Shown here piece by piece: positions 1 to 6,441 of a DNA stretch of 8,146 nt; the first letter of the stretch is position 1, and each line of letters begins with the position of its first letter. The DNA lies in NCBI GenBank assembly GCA_016793585.1, contig JAEUJR010000357.1, forward strand, positions 1 to 8,146, written 5' to 3'. Source of the DNA: Archangium sp. (lineage in GTDB: Bacteria; Myxococcota; Myxococcia; Myxococcales; Myxococcaceae). A model generated the notes under the pieces. That model ran no database searches and was not told the origin of the DNA. It was given only the letters and a program-made list of their open reading frames with translations. A program made the translations under genes and the position numbers.

Positions 1-1
1 C

Positions 2-382
2 ATCACCGCCTCCGAGAGCGTCGAGCTGACCCGCGAAGGCCGCATGGTGGGCGACATCAACAGCCCGCGCGTGATCATCGTCGACGGCGCCAGCTTCCGC
101 GGCCACGTCGACATGGGCAACGCCGAGCCCCGCCCGCAGTCGGAGCGCCCGGCTGCACGCCCGGTCGTTCGTCCCGCTACCACCTCACGGCCCGCGACCG
201 TTCCCGCGCGCGCCGCCATTCCCGTCGCTCGGCCCGCCGCCAAGCCCCAGCCTCCGCCGATCGCGAAGGTCGAGGCCGCTGCGAAGCCCGAGAACAAGCC
301 GGCACCTCCGCCGCCTCCACCCCAGCCTGTGCTCGTGGGTGAGGCCGGTAAGAAGAAGGTGTTGGTGAAGAAGAAGAAGTAG
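2..382 (+). CDS. bacP: Bactofilin, C-terminal part (5' end outside window), BacP-like
   Basis: Bactofilins are cytoskeletal proteins that polymerise through a right-handed beta-helix. The window begins inside that domain: the first ~38 residues (with VELTREGRMVGDI and VIIVDGASFRGHVDM) show the regular short-strand pattern and the G-x-hydrophobic turns of the family's last rungs. Next comes a disordered linker of about 75 residues rich in Pro, Ala and Arg, including a run of prolines, and then a basic end, KKKVLVKKKK. From memory, a similar KKKV-type basic motif occurs near the C terminus of Myxococcus bactofilins. The paralogue name bacP is inferred only from its position directly upstream of a padC-like gene; bacN, bacO or bacM are the alternatives. 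The stop codon is TAG at 380-382, and the next gene starts 7 bases later, so they are probably co-transcribed. The 5' end is missing because of the window edge, not a mutation. Confidence 0.85.
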   Translation: MTASESVELTREGRMVGDINSPRVIIVDGASFRGHVDMGNAEPRPQSERPAARPVVRPATTSRPATVPARAAIPVARPAAKPQPPPIAKVEAAAKPENKPAPPPPPPQPVLVGEAGKKKVLVKKKK

Positions 383-389
383 GCCGCCC

Positions 390-1235
390 ATGCCCGACGT
401 GACGAACACCGAGAATGCAGCGACCCCCGACGGAAGCCCGCCAGGAGAGTCGTCTGCCGTGCTCGTCACGCCGGAGCCCGCGGTTGCGGCGCCTGCCGTC
501 GAGGCTTCGAGCGTGAAGCCCGACCCTGACACCATCGACGACGATGGCCTGTCGGACGACGAAGACCCCGGCGAGACCGAAGACGACGAGATCGACGTCG
601 AGCCGCACGAGGTGCCGCGGCACTTCTCGGCGCCCGCGCTGCTGCCCATCGAGCGGCTCTCGACCGACGAGACCTTCTGCATTCGTTCGCAGGCCGAGCT
701 CGAAGACGTGACGGCGCTCGCAACCGACATCGCGCGGCTGGGCCAGCTGTTCCCCATCGACGTGCGGCTGGTGGCGCCCGACACGATTCAGATCGTCACC
801 GGCTTCCGGCGGGTGGCAGCGCTCAAGTTCCTCCAGCGCGAGAAGGTCGTCGCCCGTCTTCACACCGAGCTGTCCGACACCGACGCGATGCTGATGGCCA
901 TCGCCTCGGCGATTCACTCCCGTTCCGTCAGCCCCGATGCGCTGCGCGCGGTGCAGGAGCAGCTCGAGGCGCAGGGCAAGCTCATTCCCGCCGCCCGCGA
1001 CATGCTCGCCAAGGCGCTGGCGACCGACGACGAGCTCTCGCCCGAGAACGTCGAAGAAGAGGTCGACGCCGACGAGCTGGCCGCCGACGTCACCATGCGC
1101 CTCTCGCAGTGCAATCAGGATCTCTCGCTGCTCGCCGACGTCTTCGATCAGCTCGACGACGAGAAGCGCGAGGCGCTGCTCACGCAGCTCAAGTACTCGA
1201 TCGATCTCGTCGCCTTCCTGGAGAGCAAAAAGTGA
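390..1235 (+). CDS. padC: PadC-like ParB/Srx-domain protein (CTPase-fold adaptor between bactofilin and ParABS)
   Basis: In Myxococcus xanthus, PadC recruits ParA to the bactofilin scaffold near the cell poles, and its ParB/Srx domain binds CTP. This 281-residue protein begins with about 80 low-complexity residues, including a very acidic stretch (~45-75, many Asp/Glu). A ParB/Srx domain follows at ~85-195: PIERL (86-90), a conserved-looking ARLGQLFPI (115-123), and GFRR at 138-141, which matches the GxRR phosphate-binding box of ParB proteins. The third ParB box, usually ENLQR-x-x-LSP, is degenerate here: IHSRSVSP at 175-182 keeps Arg and Ser-Pro but not Glu-Asn. The rest (~196-281) looks helical, and I see no helix-turn-helix or typical ParB C-terminal dimer domain, so it is probably not a DNA-binding ParB. 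Position after a bactofilin supports PadC strongly. The ATG follows only a weak AGG (381-383). The stop overlaps the next gene's GTG start (GTGA). Confidence 0.85.
   Translation: MPDVTNTENAATPDGSPPGESSAVLVTPEPAVAAPAVEASSVKPDPDTIDDDGLSDDEDPGETEDDEIDVEPHEVPRHFSAPALLPIERLSTDETFCIRSQAELEDVTALATDIARLGQLFPIDVRLVAPDTIQIVTGFRRVAALKFLQREKVVARLHTELSDTDAMLMAIASAIHSRSVSPDALRAVQEQLEAQGKLIPAARDMLAKALATDDELSPENVEEEVDADELAADVTMRLSQCNQDLSLLADVFDQLDDEKREALLTQLKYSIDLVAFLESKK
1220..1234 (+). promoter_or_regulatory. Ribosome-binding site and GTG start of pyrE
   Basis: GGAGAG at 1220-1225 lies 6 bases before the GTG at 1232-1234, whose last two bases are shared with the padC stop codon (TGA, 1233-1235). This decides the pyrE start and places its initiation inside the end of padC, the usual arrangement for coupled translation. 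Confidence 0.7.
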
Positions 1236-1816
1236 ACGGCTTCGATCTCGGGCCCCAGGCGCTCGAGGCCGACCGCCGACGCCTGCTCGCCCTGCTGACC
1301 GAGAAGAGCTACGCGAAGAAGAAGGTCGTGCTCTCGAGCGGCCGCGAGTCTGACTTCTACATCGACTGCAAGAAGACCGTGTTGACCGCCGAAGGGCATT
1401 GGCTGGTCGGTCGTCTGATGTTCGCGCAGATCGCGAAGGAGTGCGGCAGCGCGGTTGGTGTCGGCGGCCTCACCATGGGCGCTGACCCGCTCGCGTCGTC
1501 AGTCGCGCTCGTCAGCCACCTCGCGAACAAACCGCTGCAGGCCTTCCTGGTGCGCAAGGAGCCCAAGGGCCACGGCACCGGGCAGTGGATCGAGGGGAAG
1601 ACGTCGCTCGCTGACGGGGCCGAGGTCGCCATCGTCGAAGACGTCATCACCACGGGCGCGTCGACGATCAAGGCCATCGAGCGTGCGCGGGCCGAGAACC
1701 TGATGCCCGTCGCCGCGTTTGCGCTCGTCGATCGCCTCGAGGGTGGTCGCGAAGCCATCGAGGCGCTCGGCGTGAAGGTGTACTCGTTGTTCTCCCGTGA
1801 GGACTTCCCACGATGA
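1232..1816 (+). CDS. pyrE: Orotate phosphoribosyltransferase
   Basis: PyrE joins orotate and PRPP to make orotidine 5'-phosphate in the cytoplasm, the fifth step of de novo pyrimidine synthesis. The 194-residue protein has the expected length and motifs: orotate/substrate region DFYIDCKK (41-48), the flexible catalytic loop RKEPKGHGTG (108-117) with Arg108, Lys109, Lys112 and His114, and the PRPP-binding loop IVEDVITTGAS (134-144) with the acidic Glu136-Asp137 pair. I chose the GTG at 1232 because it has a good ribosome-binding site (GGAGAG, 1220-1225), gives a normal N terminus and overlaps the padC stop. An in-frame ATG at 1109 would add 41 residues lying inside padC and read in a different frame. 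The GTGA overlap suggests translational coupling to padC; the stop overlaps the ATG of the following lipoprotein gene (ATGA, 1813-1816). All key residues are present, so it should be active. Confidence 0.95.
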   Translation: MNGFDLGPQALEADRRRLLALLTEKSYAKKKVVLSSGRESDFYIDCKKTVLTAEGHWLVGRLMFAQIAKECGSAVGVGGLTMGADPLASSVALVSHLANKPLQAFLVRKEPKGHGTGQWIEGKTSLADGAEVAIVEDVITTGASTIKAIERARAENLMPVAAFALVDRLEGGREAIEALGVKVYSLFSREDFPR

Positions 1817-2412
1817 CGCGTGCGGCGTTCGTGGGGCTCGCGCTGGTGCTGGCGTCGTGCGCGAACGCCCGCATTCCGCGCGTTGGCGGCGACCCTCCGC
1901 CAGCCGACACGGACGCGGCGTACGAGTCGGCCTACCAGCAGACGCTCGAGCGCTACACCCGCAGCCAGGGCGTCTTCGACTTCTTCGACACGAAGCTCTT
2001 CGTGCACGCGACCTGGGAGTCGTCGCCGTTCATGGAAGCGCGCGTGAAGCGGTTCTCACGGTTCCGCGCGATGCCCGTCGAAGAGGAGCGGGCGGCCATG
2101 GAGGCCGAGCGGCAGCGCCTCGCCGACGTCACGGAGTTCCACCTCGCGGTGCACGCGAACGACCCGAAGATGGATGACTTCGATCGAACAGGCTCGATGT
2201 GGCGCATCGCGCTCGTCGCAGACGGCAAGGAGTACACGCCGAAGCTGATCGAGCGCATCGGCCGAACGACGACCGAACAGCGGTCGATCTACAGCTACAT
2301 GGAGCCGTTCTGGGTGGGCTACCGCCTGCGCTTCCCAAAGACGAGCGGCCCGATGACGCTGAAGATCGCGTCGTCTGCAGGCAAGGCCGAGCTCCAGTTC
2401 CCGGGGGAGTGA
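1813..2412 (+). CDS. Predicted lipoprotein of unknown function
   Basis: The 199-residue protein starts with a lipoprotein signal: MTR, a hydrophobic stretch, then the lipobox LASC with Cys16 as the lipid-modified residue. The mature part begins ANARIPR and a Pro/Asp-rich linker (24-36), then a soluble domain. That domain has an aromatic segment (GVFDFFDTKLFVHATWESS, 53-71), a charged helical segment with many Glu/Arg (~88-105), and a C-terminal part that looks beta-rich (GSMWRIALVADGKEYTPKL; WVGYRLRFPK). I do not recognise the family. It is probably attached to the periplasmic face of a membrane. The start overlaps the pyrE stop by four bases and the next gene begins 6 bases after its stop, so it is in the same transcript. 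Sitting directly before the transporter-like fusion protein, it could be an accessory to it, but that is only inference. Confidence 0.8.
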   Translation: MTRAAFVGLALVLASCANARIPRVGGDPPPADTDAAYESAYQQTLERYTRSQGVFDFFDTKLFVHATWESSPFMEARVKRFSRFRAMPVEEERAAMEAERQRLADVTEFHLAVHANDPKMDDFDRTGSMWRIALVADGKEYTPKLIERIGRTTTEQRSIYSYMEPFWVGYRLRFPKTSGPMTLKIASSAGKAELQFPGE

Positions 2413-2418
2413 CGCCGC

Positions 2419-5400
2419 ATGGCGCGCTCGTGGGCACGACGGCTGGCGCCTGCGGCTGCGTTCCAGTTCTGCTTCATCGGTGCGGTCGCGATGCTCAAAC
2501 CCGCGACCAACGCGCTCGTGCTCTCGCGGTTCCAGTCGAGCGCGATGCCGTGGCTCTACCTCACCGCGGCGATCGTCACCGGCACGCTGGCCCTCGCAGG
2601 GGCCCGCCTGGGTGGGCGGCGGCGGAGCCCGGGCTTCCTCGCGCTGCTGGGCGGCCTCGCGTCGTTCGGCTTTCTCGTGGCGGTGCGCTTCGACGTGCCG
2701 TTCACCTCGCTCGGCGCGTACCTGTTCACCGAAGCGCTCGCGACGCAGGTGTCGCTCGCGTTCTGGGGCACGGTGGGCGAGGCCTTCGACGCCCGGGAGT
2801 CGCGGCGGGCCTTCACGTGGATCAATGGCGTCGGCATGTCGGGCGCGATCGCGGGCGGCTTCCTCGCGCAGGTGGCGGCGCGCGTAGCGGGGGCTCCGGC
2901 GTTGTTGTTCGGCGGCGGAGCGTTGCTGCTCGCGGGCTTCGCGGCGTTCCGGTTTCACCAGAGTGAGGGCGGGTCGGCGCCGGTGGCGCGCAGTGGGCTC
3001 GCGTCGGTGCGCACGGTGCTCGAGCTGCCGTACGCGTCGCTCCTGGCCGTGCTGGTGCTGGGCTTCTCGCTGATTCAGCAGCTGACCGACTTCGTCTTTC
3101 GCCAGCGCGCCGTGGAGCTGCTCGGCGAAGCCGACATGGCCGACGTCTTCGCCTCGCACCAGCTGTGGACGGGCGTGTTCTGCGTCGTCTTTCAGTTCGT
3201 GGCGGCCGAGCCGTTGCTGCGGCGTCTGGGCATTCTTCGCTACGTCGCCCTCGTGCCCGGCTTCATCGCGGTGCTCACCATCGTGAGCTGGGCGTGGCCC
3301 TCGGTGTGGGGCGCGTGGGCGCTCAAGCTGTTCGAGAGCGCGGCGAGCTGGTCGTTGCTGCCAGTCGCGGTACAGCTGCTTTACGCGCCGTTGCCCGACG
3401 ACGTTCGTGATGGGGTGCGTCGAACGATCGACGGGCTGCTCCGCAAGGCCGGCATGGGCGTGGCGGGCGTGCTGCTGCTCGCGGTGTCGGCGACGGTGGG
3501 CCTCTCTGGCGTGCTCGCCTCGGTGCTGCTCGCCTGCGCGGGCCTCGGCGCGGTGCTGTGGCGCATTCGCCCGCGTTACCTCGAGGCGCTGCACGTTCGC
3601 GTCGCCGGCGTCGAGACGAACAACCTGGCGGGCACGGAGCAGCTGCTCGCCGAGGCGCTCCGTGCGCCATCACCCGAGAAGGCGCTCAGGGCGGCCGAGC
3701 TGCTCGAGTACGCGAGCCTCATCGACGAGGCACACATTCGGCTCATGCTCGCGCACCCGCACGAACGTGTGCAGACGCGGGGCGTGCAGCTCGCGGAGCG
3801 GCTGCAGACGACGGCCGTGGCGAAGCAGCTCGAGGTGCTCGTCGGGAGCGGAGCTCGCCGCCCACGAGATGCGGCGGTGTGGGCGCTCGCTCGGTTGGCA
3901 CCAGAGCGGGCCCGGTTCGTCTTGCCGTCGTTGCTCGCCAGCGAAGACGTCGGGGTGGTGACGGCTGCGGTTGGCGGCCTGCTGTCACTGCCCGGCCAGA
4001 AAGACGCGCGGGCGGTCGCGGCGTTCTCGAAGCTCGTCGAGCGGGCAGGGCGGGCGCCGGTGGCCGAGCGTCGTGAGGTCGCGCGGTTGTTGGGGCGGCT
4101 GGGCGACCCCGATCACTCGGCCATTCTGGGGCGCTACCTCGACGACGCCGACGGGTCGGTTCGCCAGGTGGCGATCACGGCGACGGGTGAAGGGCTGCAC
4201 CTCGAGCTCGCGCCGAAGCTGCTTCGGTTCCTCTCGTGGCGAGACGAGCGCCGGTTCGCCCGCGATGCGCTGGCGGCCATGGGTGACGACCTCGTTCCGC
4301 TGCTGGCGATGACGCTCGACGATCGCAGCCGGGCGCTCTCGTTGAGAACGCAGCTTCCACGCGTGTTGCGCCGCATCGGCACCCAGACGGCCTTCGACGC
4401 ATTGCTGCAGTCGAACGCCCGTGACGACGCCTCGCTGCACTACCGCGTGGGCGCGGCGCTGGCCCGCATTCACGACGATCACCCCGACTTCTCGGTCGAT
4501 CGTGCGCGCGTGATGGAGGCGCTCGTACGTCGCCGGCACACGCGCGAGGAGCTGCTGCCCGCCTTCCGTTCGATTCGGGCGGCGCTCGGTGACGCCTCGT
4601 TGCTCACGCGGGTGATCGGCGATCGCCTCGATCAGGCGTTCGAGCTGTCGTTGTGGCTGCTGGGCCTGTTGCACGACTCCCGCTCGTTGCGGCGTGCACA
4701 TGCCCACCTCACCGGCAACGACGGCAAACGCAGGGCCTGGGCCCTCGAGCTCGTCGACAACCTGCTGTCAGCCGACGAGAAAGAGCTCATCGCCGAGGTG
4801 CTCGAGATGCCCCACCGCGCCCAGCCGCTGGGAGACGAAGACGCCGCGCGGGTGTTCGTCGAAGAGCTGTGCCTGAGCACGGACTTCACGCTGCGGGCGT
4901 GCGCGAGGCGGGTGGGGCGCGTGATGGGCGTCTGGACGAAGCCCCCGAAGGAGGACGACATGAGTGACGTGACGGTGAAGCGGCTCTTCGCGCTCGAGGG
5001 CGTCGAGATCTTCGCGCAGAGCGACGTCGACGATCTCGCAGCGGTGGCCGGCGTGGCGAAGGAGCAGACCTTTCGCAAGGGAGAGCGCATCTACGCCGAG
5101 GGCGACCCGGGCGACGCGCTCTACGTGATCGTCGACGGCTCGGCCGAGGCACGCCGTGAGAACGAGGTCGTGCTGACGATGAAGGCCCGCGAGAGCTTCG
5201 GAGAGACGTCGCTGTTCGACGGCGCGCCCCGCATCAACGAGGTGATCGCGACGAGCGACACCTCGGTGCTGGTGATCGACCGCCGAGACTTCCTCGACCT
5301 GCTCGGCGATCGGCCCGAGCTGCTCGGCGGCATGTTCCGCGTCATGTCACGGCAGCTGAAGACGATGGTCGTCGAGGTGGCCGCGCGCCGTGCGAACACG

Positions 5401-5460
5401 GGCGATTTGCCCGCCGTCTCGATGCCGCCGGTCTCGGAGACCGATCGCAACGTCTTCTGA
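2419..5460 (+). CDS. NTT/MFS-like membrane protein fused to HEAT repeats and a cyclic-nucleotide-binding domain
   Basis: This 1013-residue protein has three parts. Residues ~1-385 are membrane-spanning, roughly 10-12 helices. They carry features I associate with NTT (ATP/ADP translocase-like) relatives of the major facilitator superfamily: TDFVFRQRA (223-231) and LLYAPLPDDVRDGVRRTID (320-338) followed by LLRKAGMG. Residues ~400-845 are soluble helical repeats of HEAT/armadillo type, such as DAAVWALARLAPERARFVLP, REVARLLGRLGDPD and GSVRQVAITATGEG. Residues ~855-975 form a cNMP-binding domain: FRKGERIYAEGDPGDALYVI, then the phosphate-binding cassette FGETSLFDGAPR (927-938), with Glu929 and Arg938 as in cAMP/cGMP binders. 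A short polar tail ends in Phe. GGGGGAG (2403-2409) supports the ATG. Similar NTT-HEAT-cNMP fusions are, as I recall, known in free-living bacteria, with unproven substrates. A plausible role is a membrane protein gated or localised by a cyclic nucleotide. Transport of ATP itself is not shown. Confidence 0.85.
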   Translation: MARSWARRLAPAAAFQFCFIGAVAMLKPATNALVLSRFQSSAMPWLYLTAAIVTGTLALAGARLGGRRRSPGFLALLGGLASFGFLVAVRFDVPFTSLGAYLFTEALATQVSLAFWGTVGEAFDARESRRAFTWINGVGMSGAIAGGFLAQVAARVAGAPALLFGGGALLLAGFAAFRFHQSEGGSAPVARSGLASVRTVLELPYASLLAVLVLGFSLIQQLTDFVFRQRAVELLGEADMADVFASHQLWTGVFCVVFQFVAAEPLLRRLGILRYVALVPGFIAVLTIVSWAWPSVWGAWALKLFESAASWSLLPVAVQLLYAPLPDDVRDGVRRTIDGLLRKAGMGVAGVLLLAVSATVGLSGVLASVLLACAGLGAVLWRIRPRYLEALHVRVAGVETNNLAGTEQLLAEALRAPSPEKALRAAELLEYASLIDEAHIRLMLAHPHERVQTRGVQLAERLQTTAVAKQLEVLVGSGARRPRDAAVWALARLAPERARFVLPSLLASEDVGVVTAAVGGLLSLPGQKDARAVAAFSKLVERAGRAPVAERREVARLLGRLGDPDHSAILGRYLDDADGSVRQVAITATGEGLHLELAPKLLRFLSWRDERRFARDALAAMGDDLVPLLAMTLDDRSRALSLRTQLPRVLRRIGTQTAFDALLQSNARDDASLHYRVGAALARIHDDHPDFSVDRARVMEALVRRRHTREELLPAFRSIRAALGDASLLTRVIGDRLDQAFELSLWLLGLLHDSRSLRRAHAHLTGNDGKRRAWALELVDNLLSADEKELIAEVLEMPHRAQPLGDEDAARVFVEELCLSTDFTLRACARRVGRVMGVWTKPPKEDDMSDVTVKRLFALEGVEIFAQSDVDDLAAVAGVAKEQTFRKGERIYAEGDPGDALYVIVDGSAEARRENEVVLTMKARESFGETSLFDGAPRINEVIATSDTSVLVIDRRDFLDLLGDRPELLGGMFRVMSRQLKTMVVEVAARRANTGDLPAVSMPPVSETDRNVF
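4948..4962 (+). promoter_or_regulatory. Strong internal Shine-Dalgarno plus in-frame ATG at the HEAT/cNMP boundary
   Basis: AAGGAGG (4948-4954) lies five bases before an ATG (4960-4962) that is in frame with the fusion gene and encodes residue 848. It is the best match to the anti-Shine-Dalgarno sequence that I see in the window. Translation from here would give a 166-residue protein (4960-5460) beginning MSDVTVKRLFAL and containing only the complete cyclic-nucleotide-binding domain. The same bases encode the PPKEDD linker of the full-length protein, so chance remains possible. Confidence 0.4.
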
Positions 5461-5478
5461 TGCCCCGGTCGATCAGAA
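5455..5478. terminator. Inverted repeat spanning both convergent stop codons
   Basis: TTCTGAT (5455-5461) and ATCAGAA (5472-5478) are perfect 7-base inverted complements around a 10-base loop. Each arm contains the stop codon of one gene (TGA 5458-5460 on +, TGA as TCA 5473-5475 on -). It could act as a small bidirectional terminator, but the stem is short and AT-containing and no T-run follows on either side. Part of the symmetry arises because both proteins end in Phe-stop. Confidence 0.25.
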
Positions 5479-6441
5479 CGCGATGCCGACGCCCACGTAG
5501 GGGCCGAGCACCACGTCACGGCAGCTCCAGTTTCCGTTCGTGAGCTGCGTGCAGCCGCGCGTGTCGTCGGGCGTTCCACCGATCACCCCGCGGTCTTCGA
5601 GGATCTGCGAGCGGAAGCCCGCGCGAATGCCGATGGAGTCGATGCCGAGCACGAGGCCTGCGCGCATGTCGAGCTGCCAGATGGGCCACGGCGTCGCGAA
5701 GACGGCGCCTTCGATCGCGAAGGGCCCAGCGATCCACAGCTGGCCCGAGAGGCCACCCGTGGGCGCCATGATGATCAGATCTTCGGCGAAGAAGGTGTCG
5801 GCGCCGAGCTCTGCGCGGAGGCGGCCATACCGCCCGGTGAGGAACGCGAACGTCAGGTGCGCGTTGAGCTGCGACATCTGGTTCATCTGGGTCTGAATCG
5901 TCTGGCCCATCAGCGACACGCCGAACCGTTCGCCTTCGAAGAGCCCCGTCAGACCCAGCACGTAGCCCGCGCCGTTCGTCGTCGAGAGCGAGTACAGGCC
6001 TTCGACGCCCGCGGTGACACGAATGCCCGAGGGCTCCTCGCGCACCGACTCCTGCTGGCCCTGAACGACGACCGCGCCCGGAGCCGGAGTCCAATACCCG
6101 TAGCCGTAGCCGTACGTCGGAACGAAGGCGCCCGAGTAGTAGCCATAGCGGTACGGCCGGTACGAAGGGCCCCAGCCGTTCGACCAGCCGGTGTACCCGC
6201 GCGAGTAGCCCGAGCTGTACGAGCTCGACGACCCACCGGAGCCGACGGGAACAGCGCCGTGGTAGTTGCTTCCCGACGAGGACGAGGACGACGAGCTGGA
6301 GCTCGAGCTGCTCGACGACGAGGAAGACGACGAGCTCGAGGAAGACGAGCCGCTCCCGCGTCGGCCGAACCGGGCCTCGGCGTTTCCAGCCACCAGCATC
6401 GACACCACAAAACCGACCGACAGCGCGCGGCGTAGGCTCAT
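5473..6441 (-). CDS. Exported polyserine, Tyr/Gly-rich protein with beta-rich (outer-membrane-like) C-terminal domain
   Basis: The 322-residue protein starts with a signal peptide (MSLRRALSVGFVVSMLVAGNAEA, cleavage likely after AEA at 21-23, split here by function: basic start, hydrophobic core, AxA). A short basic stretch FGRRGSG leads to 25 consecutive serines (32-56), then a Gly/Ser/Tyr-rich segment (~57-117) ending YGYGYGYW. Residues ~138-322 alternate hydrophobic and polar residues with many glycines, like a small outer-membrane beta barrel, and the last residue is Phe, as in many barrel proteins. Two cysteines (297, 307) could form a disulfide in a loop. The ATG at 6441-6439 is preceded by AAGGAG (6454-6449) with 7 bases spacing. 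The open frame continues upstream to 7617, but that part is antisense to two real genes. I do not recognise a named family. The gene stands alone, convergent with the transporter fusion and divergent from the hydrolase. Confidence 0.85.
   Translation of the reverse strand: MSLRRALSVGFVVSMLVAGNAEARFGRRGSGSSSSSSSSSSSSSSSSSSSSSSSSSGSNYHGAVPVGSGGSSSSYSSGYSRGYTGWSNGWGPSYRPYRYGYYSGAFVPTYGYGYGYWTPAPGAVVVQGQQESVREEPSGIRVTAGVEGLYSLSTTNGAGYVLGLTGLFEGERFGVSLMGQTIQTQMNQMSQLNAHLTFAFLTGRYGRLRAELGADTFFAEDLIIMAPTGGLSGQLWIAGPFAIEGAVFATPWPIWQLDMRAGLVLGIDSIGIRAGFRSQILEDRGVIGGTPDDTRGCTQLTNGNWSCRDVVLGPYVGVGIAF
6274..6348 (-). repeat. Serine homopolymer tract (25 codons)
   Basis: The tract encodes 25 serines in a row using four codons mixed irregularly: TCG most often, then AGC, TCC and TCT. 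It is therefore not a perfect triplet repeat at the DNA level, although short TCG/TCC runs could still slip during replication. On the + strand, a shifted frame reads as Asp/Glu-rich, which is a shadow of this tract. Confidence 0.9.

Noticed and set aside
177..917. Long open frames on the minus strand opposite the bactofilin tail and padC
   Set aside because: They read as Arg-rich, low-complexity protein with no motif and lie antisense to two well-supported genes; high GC at third positions explains the absence of stops.
1109..1231. Upstream ATG for pyrE at 1109
   Set aside because: The added residues are Arg-rich shadow translation of padC, and the GTG at 1232 has a ribosome-binding site and gives the normal PyrE N terminus.
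2056..3594. A 512-residue minus-strand open frame
   Set aside because: Composition is dominated by Arg, His, Glu and Ala with no domain pattern, and it lies opposite the lipoprotein and transporter genes, which have clear motifs.
5429..5443. Hairpin CGGTCT-CGG-AGACCG near the end of the fusion gene as an intrinsic terminator
   Set aside because: It lies inside the coding sequence before the stop, and no T-run follows.
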